A program made the position numbers and the translations under genes. From Anaerolineales bacterium (GTDB lineage: Bacteria > Chloroflexota > Anaerolineae > 4572-78 > NAK82), in contig JAHELX010000167.1 in the NCBI GenBank assembly GCA_024643945.1, positions 1 through 10,275 on the forward strand: 10,275 bases of DNA. Reading direction: 5' to 3'. The stretch's first letter is position 1; each line of letters starts with the position of its first letter. Below the pieces are notes generated by a model that was not told the DNA's origin, made no database searches, and saw nothing but the letters and a program-made list of their open reading frames with translations. Shown here piece by piece: positions 5,020 through 10,275 of the stretch.

Positions 5020-6486
5020 AAGCCTCAAAAGCTATTGCTTCTGATAGCCATCTTCACCGTATTGAGCCTGGTCGCAGCACAATGCGGGGCAACGCCGACG
5101 CCTGAAAAGGTCGTGGAGACGGTCATCGTCACCAAGGAGGTCGCCGGCGAAAAAGTCGTTGAGACGGTTGTAGTGGAAAAAGAGGTTGTCGTAACTGCCA
5201 CTCCCGAACCGGAGAAAGAGGAAGCTAAGGAGGAAGAGCCTGTAACCCTGGTGTTCTCGGACTGGCACCTGACCGAGCCGCATTGGGAGAAGGCACTCCT
5301 GGAAGCATTCGAGACCTTCAAAGCCGAGCATCCCAACATCAACCTCGAGATGGACTACGTCTCCTACGGTGATAAAGACACCAAGTATGCCACCGAAATC
5401 CAGGCGGGCGCAGGGCCGGACGTGATCCATTTGCACGCCTACTCGCTTCGCTCTTTCATCGAGAGGGGCTTTCTCATGGACCTCACCCCCTTCATTGAAG
5501 AAGAGGGCGGTGATGCCTTCCTCAAACCCTGGTACCCTCAAACCCTGGAGATGATGCAATTCGAAGGATCCTATTACGCGATTCCAGGGGACTTCATGTC
5601 AATGGCTCTCTTCTACAACACAAACCTCTTCCAGGAAGCGGGCCTGGATCCAGGTAAGTCCCCTGCCACCTGGGACGAATTCGTGGAAGATGCTAAAGCG
5701 CTCACACGGGATAGGGATGGCGACGGGCAAATCGATACCTGGGGATTCGGGACGATGGGAGCCATCGACCCAGGTTTTGAGTTACGATTCAGCCCAATTC
5801 TTTTTAGCCACGGGGGCGACTACCTGAATGAAGACTATACCTGCTCGGCCCTCAACACGCCCGAAGCTAAAGAAGCCTTCACCGTCTTTATCGAGATGTT
5901 CACCGAGCACGGCGTAATCCCCCCCGGCGTCACGGCCCAGAATCCGGGAACGGTTCGAGAGCAGATGGCCAACGAGCAGGTCGCTATGCTGTTGGGTTCC
6001 GGTTGGACGGCGCCTATCGTCGACACAAGCAACCCTGACTTGAACGCGTTCGAGGTTCTGGAAGTGGCGGATGTCCCCATCAAGGCGGGAACAGATCCGC
6101 AGTTCACCACCACGGCCTGGTTGAGCGGCTGGGCCATCAACCCGAATACAAAACACCCCGAAGAGGCATGGGAACTGGTCAAATTCATAACTGACAAGTC
6201 CCAGGAGCAAAAGTGGTTCGAGGATGCTCGCGTCACCTCGGCCAGGGCGGATGTCTCCGAGGAGTACGAGCCACTGGTCACGGACAAGTTCGCCAAGGCC
6301 ATTGCCGGTCAGTTGCCTAAGGCCAAGTTCGTGCCTCAGATCAAGGAATGGCCGCAGGTCATCGAAACGGTCAATAGCGCTGCCCAAGAGGCTTTCACGG
6401 GCGACAAGACGCCTGAGCAGGCCCTTGAGGACGCTCACAATGTGATCAACCAAATTCTGGGCGGCGAATCGTGCCCGGGCTTCTAG
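4996..6486 (+). CDS. ABC sugar importer substrate-binding lipoprotein (SBP family 1), 496 aa
   Basis: This extracytoplasmic protein captures a sugar or sugar derivative and delivers it to the permeases encoded next. A signal peptide (about 1-29: basic start, then LLLLIAIFTVLSLVAA) ends at Cys30, the likely lipid anchor, although Gln at -1 makes a poor lipobox. Residues 31-82 are a Val/Glu/Lys/Thr-rich low-complexity linker typical of Chloroflexota binding lipoproteins. The binding fold starts near TLVFSDWH (84-91). Family features include AGAGPDVIHLHA (138-149), FYNTNLFQEAGLD (206-218) and WLSGWAINPNTKHPEEAWEL (375-394). DRDGDGQID at 239-247 looks like a calcium-binding loop. Cys283 and Cys493 could pair. 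The start at 4996 has the best SD spacing; 5017 is an alternative. The ligand is unknown; a sugar acid is inferred from the neighbours. Confidence 0.93.
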   Translation: MSRRTKTMKPQKLLLLIAIFTVLSLVAAQCGATPTPEKVVETVIVTKEVAGEKVVETVVVEKEVVVTATPEPEKEEAKEEEPVTLVFSDWHLTEPHWEKALLEAFETFKAEHPNINLEMDYVSYGDKDTKYATEIQAGAGPDVIHLHAYSLRSFIERGFLMDLTPFIEEEGGDAFLKPWYPQTLEMMQFEGSYYAIPGDFMSMALFYNTNLFQEAGLDPGKSPATWDEFVEDAKALTRDRDGDGQIDTWGFGTMGAIDPGFELRFSPILFSHGGDYLNEDYTCSALNTPEAKEAFTVFIEMFTEHGVIPPGVTAQNPGTVREQMANEQVAMLLGSGWTAPIVDTSNPDLNAFEVLEVADVPIKAGTDPQFTTTAWLSGWAINPNTKHPEEAWELVKFITDKSQEQKWFEDARVTSARADVSEEYEPLVTDKFAKAIAGQLPKAKFVPQIKEWPQVIETVNSAAQEAFTGDKTPEQALEDAHNVINQILGGESCPGF

Positions 6487-6501
6487 GCTAGTTGCGTAAA
6501 T

Positions 6502-6534
6502 AGGCAGAGGGCCATTCTTAAAAGCCCTCTGCCT
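6502..6534 (+). terminator. Strong hairpin between binding protein and permease genes
   Basis: AGGCAGAGGGC (6502-6512) and GCCCTCTGCCT (6524-6534) make a perfect 11-bp GC-rich stem with an 11-nt loop. It begins 16 bases after the binding-protein stop. The tail TCTTCCT is pyrimidine-rich but not a T-run, so it is probably a partial terminator or a 3' stabiliser. That fits the common need for more binding protein than permease from one operon. Confidence 0.7.
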
Positions 6535-6552
6535 CTTCCTACACAAACCCAC

Positions 6553-7446
6553 GTGCCTGATATGAGCGAACTTCGCGTCCGTTTCCCGTCGGTTAAAGTT
6601 CCATTCCGGCTAAATCAAGGTTACGGGTTCGTCCTGCCGGCTCTCTTAATGCTTCTGCTTGTCCTGGGGTTTCCCATAGCCGTAGCCGTGTTCAACAGCT
6701 TCAGCCTGCCCGACGGTGGCTGGACTCTGGAAAACTACACGAAGCTGCCCAAGGACGCCCGTTTCCAAAATTCTCTATGGGTCACCTTCACCTTTGTTGG
6801 TGGCACGGTGCTACTACATTTCATTGTGGGATTCATCATTGCATTGGCTTTGAATACTGAGGTCAAGGCCAAGCGCTTCTTTAGAGTAATTGCTATTCTT
6901 CCGTGGACCGTGCCGGACGTGATCTCTGGCCTGATCTGGCGCTTCATGTACAACCCCACCGCCGGCATCATCAATCGATTGCTTTTCGACTTAGGACTTA
7001 TTAACAAGCATATTGAATGGCTGGGAGACTCCGACCTGGTCCTTCCGAGTGTGATCTTCTCGGACGTATGGCGTGGCTATCCCTTTGTGATGCTCATCTT
7101 GTTGGCGGGATTGCAGGCCATCTCCCGCGAACTTTATGAAGCAGCCAAGGTAGATGGGGCGTCGACGATTCAGGAATTTCGCTACGTAACCATTCCTAAT
7201 ATGCGGGGTATGATCCTCATCGCCGCGGCCCTGGATACCATCTGGCAGTTCAGGCGCTTTGGCCTGATCTTTAACATGACGGCGGGGGGGCCGGGTAATG
7301 CCACTGAAATTTTGTCCCTCTACGTCTATAAGCACTATTTCCGCTACTTCAACTTCGAATATGCCGCGGCTATGGCGGTGGTGCTGGCGCTCATTATGCT
7401 CCTTTTGAGTTTACCCTATGTGCGTGCGATGGTCCGGAGATTGTGA
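6553..7446 (+). CDS. ABC sugar importer permease, MalF/UgpA type (CUT1), 297 aa
   Basis: This is one of two inner-membrane subunits forming the import channel. About six membrane segments are visible, including 25-47, 77-100, 112-130, 163-190, 218-235 and 268-290. The cytoplasmic EAA loop EAAKVDGASTIQEF begins at 196 and ends near Pro215; it contacts the ATPase. The carboxyl-terminal NMTAGGPGNATE is typical of MalF-like permeases. The start is uncertain: GTG at 6553 or ATG at 6562 (294 aa). Neither has an SD, unusual in this window, and the upstream hairpin ends only 18 bases before the GTG. Initiation may be weak or SD-independent. The stop TGA overlaps the start of the next permease by one base (TGATG), which indicates translational coupling. 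Confidence 0.92.
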   Translation: MPDMSELRVRFPSVKVPFRLNQGYGFVLPALLMLLLVLGFPIAVAVFNSFSLPDGGWTLENYTKLPKDARFQNSLWVTFTFVGGTVLLHFIVGFIIALALNTEVKAKRFFRVIAILPWTVPDVISGLIWRFMYNPTAGIINRLLFDLGLINKHIEWLGDSDLVLPSVIFSDVWRGYPFVMLILLAGLQAISRELYEAAKVDGASTIQEFRYVTIPNMRGMILIAAALDTIWQFRRFGLIFNMTAGGPGNATEILSLYVYKHYFRYFNFEYAAAMAVVLALIMLLLSLPYVRAMVRRL

Positions 7447-8279
7447 TGAAGAAGAGAGTCCGACCCGGCATCATCATTGCCTACGTAATCCTGGGCCTGG
7501 TCCTTTTGTACACCATTACCCCCTTTCTGTGGATGATCTTCACGTCTTTGAAGACCGATAGGGAGGCCATAGCCATTCCTCCTACCCTCTGGCCTAAAGA
7601 GCCAACACTCGAGGCGTACATTCAGATTCTGATATGGGGGAACTTCCCGATTTGGTTTCTGAATAGCACCATCATCTCTCTGGGGACGGCGTTGCTTTCA
7701 ACACTGATTGGATCGTTCGCCGGGTACGGTTTCTCTCGCTTCAGTTTTCGGGGACGGGCAACGCTGATTGGGATCATCTTGGCCAGCCAGATGTTGCCCG
7801 GCGTGCTTCTGGTGGGGCCATACTTTAAAATGCTCTCCACAGTTGGGCTCTATAATACGTATCCGGGTTTGATTCTGGCCTTCACTGCCATCACTTTGCC
7901 TTTCAGCACCTGGATGCTCAAAGGCTTTATAGACTCTGTGCCTGAGGAACTGGACGACGCGGCGCTGATCGATGGCTGCAATTCGTTGAGCGCTTATTTC
8001 AGGGTGGTCCTGCCGCTCATTACTCCTGGTATGGTAGCGACGGTGATCTTTGCTTTCTTGCTTGCCTGGGGAGACCTGCTCTGGGTGTTGGTCCTGACCA
8101 GCGGCGAGAGAATGACGACAGTCACGCTGGGACTCACCCGCCTGGTTACCCAGTTCCGTATCATCTGGCCTCAACTGATGGCCGGTTCCATGATTGGGGC
8201 ACTGCCGCCCCTTATACTGTACTTGCTTTTGCAGAACTACCTGGTCGAGGGTCTGACGGCTGGAGCGGTCAAAGAATAA
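7446..8279 (+). CDS. ABC sugar importer permease, MalG/UgpE type (CUT1), 277 aa
   Basis: This is the second membrane subunit, pairing with the upstream permease. About six hydrophobic segments are visible, near 9-33, 70-97, 106-126, 139-160, 193-217 and 248-265. The EAA loop reads ELDDAALIDGCNSLSAYFRV from 168 and ends at Pro190, close to the family pattern with Asp in place of Glu-Ala. The gene starts at ATG 7446, overlapping the previous stop by one base, with GGAG (7436-7439) six bases upstream. A GTG at 7443 is a less likely start. No ATP-binding gene follows in the window, so the importer probably uses a shared MsmK/MalK-like ATPase encoded elsewhere, as many CUT1 systems do. Confidence 0.94.
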   Translation: MKKRVRPGIIIAYVILGLVLLYTITPFLWMIFTSLKTDREAIAIPPTLWPKEPTLEAYIQILIWGNFPIWFLNSTIISLGTALLSTLIGSFAGYGFSRFSFRGRATLIGIILASQMLPGVLLVGPYFKMLSTVGLYNTYPGLILAFTAITLPFSTWMLKGFIDSVPEELDDAALIDGCNSLSAYFRVVLPLITPGMVATVIFAFLLAWGDLLWVLVLTSGERMTTVTLGLTRLVTQFRIIWPQLMAGSMIGALPPLILYLLLQNYLVEGLTAGAVKE

Positions 8280-8298
8280 TAAAGGAGAGGCAAGGAAT

Positions 8299-9045
8299 AT
8301 GAAATTCGAGGGTAAGGTGGCCCTGGTAACCGGTGCTGCCCGGGGTATAGGTAAAGCCATCGCATGTTTACTTGCCCAAGAAGGGGCTGACGTCGTAGTT
8401 ACCGATGTGGACGTGCAAGGTGCCCAACAGGTAGCGCAAGAGATTGTAAAATCGGGGTGGAAGGCCAAGGCTATGGCGGCCGATGTCTCCCAGCGCGAAG
8501 CAGTGCAGCAGTTGGTCAGCGAAGCTGTATCGGCCTTCGGCAAGATCGATATCCTGGTGAATAATGCGGGGATCATCCGACGGGGTACCTTTGTCGAGCA
8601 CAGTCTCCAGGACTGGGAGAAGGTGCTCAACGTCAACCTGGGAGGAACGTTCAACTGTAGCCAGGAAGTGGTCCCTCATATGGTAAAACAAGGAGGGGGA
8701 AAGATCATAAATATTTCCTCCATAGCCGGCAAAGTGGGAGACCTCGCCTCCGCCCCATCTTATGGAGCCTCCAAGGGCGCTATCAACACTTTCACCAAGT
8801 CTCTGGCACGGGAACTGGCTCCGCACAATATCAACGTGAACGCCGTGGCCCCGCACGCCATCGAGACCGACATGAGCCGGGAGTGGCCGGAGGAAAAGCG
8901 CCGACAGATTATAGAGAGCATCCCATTAAAGAGATTGGGGAAACCGCAAGACGTGGCCGAAGCCGTGGCGTTTCTCGCCTCGGATGCTGCCAACTTCATC
9001 ACGGGTGAGATCCTCGACGTCAATGGTGGCTACCTGATGGACTGA
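8299..9045 (+). CDS. Classical short-chain dehydrogenase/reductase (SDR), 248 aa
   Basis: This cytoplasmic NAD(P)-dependent oxidoreductase probably acts on a hydroxyl or keto group of a sugar or sugar acid. The cofactor motif TGAARGIG (11-18), NNAG (88-91), Asn113, Ser141, Tyr155 and Lys159 (YGASK) are all present. The Ser-Tyr distance is one residue longer than in FabG. Asp36 after the second strand (VVVTD) favours NAD over NADP. The C-terminal ITGEILDVNGGY is typical of the family. It resembles KduD, gluconate 5-dehydrogenase and glucose 1-dehydrogenase in general form, but these cannot be separated by eye. The ATG at 8299 follows the permease stop by 19 bases with an AAAGGAGAGG purine tract upstream, so it belongs to the same operon. 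Confidence 0.92.
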   Translation: MKFEGKVALVTGAARGIGKAIACLLAQEGADVVVTDVDVQGAQQVAQEIVKSGWKAKAMAADVSQREAVQQLVSEAVSAFGKIDILVNNAGIIRRGTFVEHSLQDWEKVLNVNLGGTFNCSQEVVPHMVKQGGGKIINISSIAGKVGDLASAPSYGASKGAINTFTKSLARELAPHNINVNAVAPHAIETDMSREWPEEKRRQIIESIPLKRLGKPQDVAEAVAFLASDAANFITGEILDVNGGYLMD

Positions 9046-9062
9046 ACCTGAGGTTGTGCTCG

Positions 9063-9890
9063 ATGAACCTGGATAGGCCTTTTGATTTCACTCAGAAAGT
9101 GGCTGTCGTGATCGGGGGAAGTGGTGTGCTGTGCGGTGCATTGGCGCAGGCCCTGGGGCAGCAAGGGGCAACCATCGTCGTGGTAGGGCACATCCATATG
9201 GCCAAGGCTCAAAAGGTCGCTGATCAAATCGCCGCCAAAGGAGGACAGGCTATCGCATTACAAGCGGATGTGCTCGACAAGAAATCTCTAGAAGCTTTGG
9301 CTCAACGAACTATCGATGCTTTTGGACATGTCGATATTCTCATCAACGGAGCTGGTGGTGCCAAGAAGGAAGCGACCACCAGTGAACAACTGTCCTTCTT
9401 CGATCTGCCCGAAGACGCGGTGCGCTGGGTATTTGATCTCAACTTCATGGGGACTTTCCTGGCCTGCCAGGTTTTCGGTCGCTACATGGTTGAACAGGAT
9501 GGCGGGAATATCCTCAATATCGCCTCGATGGGAGCCGAGCGTCCCTTGACCAGAAGCGTCGCTTACTCAGCGGCAAAAGCGGCCGTTGTCAACTTCACGC
9601 AATGGCTGGCTGTCCATATGTCCCAGGAGTATTCGCCTCGCATCCGTGTCAACGCGCTCATGCCTGGCTTCTTCCTGACCGAGCAAAACAGATTCCTGGT
9701 GTTTGATGAGCAAAGCGGCGAGCTGACTGATCGCGGGCAACGGATTATTGCGCACACGCCTATGGGACGATTTGGGCAGCCTGAAGACCTGGTAGGGCCG
9801 GCCCTTATGTTGCTCTCCGATGTAACCGCTTTTATGCATGGGACAACGGTCGCGGTTGACGGCGGATTTTCTATCTTTGGTGGTGTTTAA
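9063..9890 (+). CDS. SDR oxidoreductase, D-mannonate oxidoreductase (fructuronate reductase)-like, 275 aa
   Basis: This probably interconverts D-mannonate and D-fructuronate or a similar aldonate/ketouronate pair. Several traits recall the SDR-type UxuB (YjmF) of Bacillus subtilis rather than generic SDRs: IGGSGVLCGALA in place of TGxxxGxG (17-28), NGAGG in place of NNAG (95-99) followed by the ATT of KKEATT, FDLNFMGT (124-131), the long NFTQWLAVHMS, PGFFLTEQNR (201-210) and the end VDGGFSIFGGV. Asn127, Ser155, Tyr168 and Lys172 form the catalytic set. There is no acidic residue at the end of strand two (VVVGH), so NADP use is possible. The ATG at 9063 has TGAGG nine bases upstream; a TTG at 9054 is less likely. 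It follows the first SDR by 17 bases. The family call rests on memory of sequences. Confidence 0.85.
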   Translation: MNLDRPFDFTQKVAVVIGGSGVLCGALAQALGQQGATIVVVGHIHMAKAQKVADQIAAKGGQAIALQADVLDKKSLEALAQRTIDAFGHVDILINGAGGAKKEATTSEQLSFFDLPEDAVRWVFDLNFMGTFLACQVFGRYMVEQDGGNILNIASMGAERPLTRSVAYSAAKAAVVNFTQWLAVHMSQEYSPRIRVNALMPGFFLTEQNRFLVFDEQSGELTDRGQRIIAHTPMGRFGQPEDLVGPALMLLSDVTAFMHGTTVAVDGGFSIFGGV

Positions 9891-9897
9891 GGCAACG

Positions 9898-10275
9898 ATG
9901 ACAAATTACTCTTTTAAAGCCGTATTGGTTGACTACGACGAAGACCTCTTCGCCCCACCGGATTGGGTGGGGGATGAACTGGCGCGTTATGGCATTGAGT
10001 GGATCGTGGGCCAACACCGTACCCCTGAGACCGCCCTGGAAGTAGCGCGCACCGGCGACGTGGTGATGCAGCAGTCGCTGCGTCCGCTGCTCAACCGGCC
10101 GGTCATCGAACAACTCGAGCGGTGCCGGTGTATTGTGCGGCTGGGCACCGGCTATGACAATGTCGATGTGGCTGCTGCCACCGAACAGGGCATTCTTGTC
10201 TGTAATGCGCCTACTTACTGCATAGATGATGTGGCAGACCACGCCCTGGCGTTGCTTATGGAAGCCGTCAGGCAT
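9898..10275 (+). CDS. D-isomer-specific 2-hydroxyacid dehydrogenase, CtBP/PGDH type, cut by window edge
   Basis: The open frame runs 126 codons from ATG 9898 to the window edge without a stop. It contains the N-terminal substrate domain of a D-2-hydroxyacid dehydrogenase. The motif RLGTGYDNVDVAAATEQGI (81-99) and the segment CNAPTYCIDDVADHALALLM (102-121) are characteristic of the phosphoglycerate dehydrogenase and C-terminal-binding-protein branch, with TYC and VADHA typical of the latter. The NAD-binding GxGxxG and the catalytic Arg, Glu and His would lie beyond the edge. The ATG is seven bases after the previous stop, and the SD (AAGG) overlaps that stop codon, so co-translation is likely. 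It may reduce or oxidise a 2-keto/2-hydroxy acid derived from the imported compound. The exact substrate is unknown. Confidence 0.88.
   Translation, partial: MTNYSFKAVLVDYDEDLFAPPDWVGDELARYGIEWIVGQHRTPETALEVARTGDVVMQQSLRPLLNRPVIEQLERCRCIVRLGTGYDNVDVAAATEQGILVCNAPTYCIDDVADHALALLMEAVRH

Noticed and set aside
7698..8654. 318-codon minus-strand frame opposite the second permease and first SDR
   Set aside because: It crosses two clear genes in antisense and shows no family features.
9054..9062. TTG 9054 as start of the second SDR
   Set aside because: ATG 9063 has the SD TGAGG at a usable 9 bases, while the TTG would directly abut it.

Overview
The window looks like chromosomal DNA from a bacterium of the phylum Chloroflexota, probably Anaerolineae or a relative. 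Two things point there. One is the charged, Val/Glu/Lys-rich linker after the lipoprotein signal of the sugar-binding protein, a style common in that phylum. The other is a set of intergenic arrays of 7-8 bp units, which I also associate with it. The placement rests on recalled family style, not on a search. Genes are tightly packed with good Shine-Dalgarno (SD) sites, and no gene-free stretch exceeds 300 bases.

Left part (1-3736, minus strand): a beta-oxidation or short-chain acyl-CoA module. In transcription order it runs TetR regulator, thiolase, 3-hydroxyacyl-CoA dehydrogenase, enoyl-CoA hydratase (cut by the left edge). The three enzymes carry out the last three steps of the beta-oxidation cycle. 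Between tetR and the thiolase lies a large heptamer-built inverted repeat. Smaller tandem arrays lie between the dehydrogenase and the hydratase.

Middle (3737-4017): a divergent control region of 281 bp. The tetR side carries two palindromic operator candidates. The other side carries a near-consensus promoter (TTGACA, 17 bp, TATCAT) followed at once by four GTTCR/TGAAC half-sites spaced exactly 10 bp apart. This is a textbook-looking operator, probably for the IclR-family regulator it precedes.

Right part (4018-10275, plus strand): an IclR regulator, a CUT1-type ABC sugar importer (binding lipoprotein and two permeases, no ATPase in the window), a classical SDR dehydrogenase, a second SDR that resembles the D-mannonate oxidoreductase (fructuronate reductase) family, and the start of a CtBP-type D-2-hydroxyacid dehydrogenase cut by the right edge. 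Together they suggest import and oxidation/reduction of a sugar acid or a sugar that yields one (uronate or aldonate). The substrate itself cannot be read from the sequence.

I see no rRNA, tRNA, CRISPR array, insertion sequence or phage gene. All proteins belong to known families. The most notable items are the phased IclR operator, the heptamer inverted repeat, the tandem SD/start arrangement of the binding protein, and the unusual trio of adjacent oxidoreductases.
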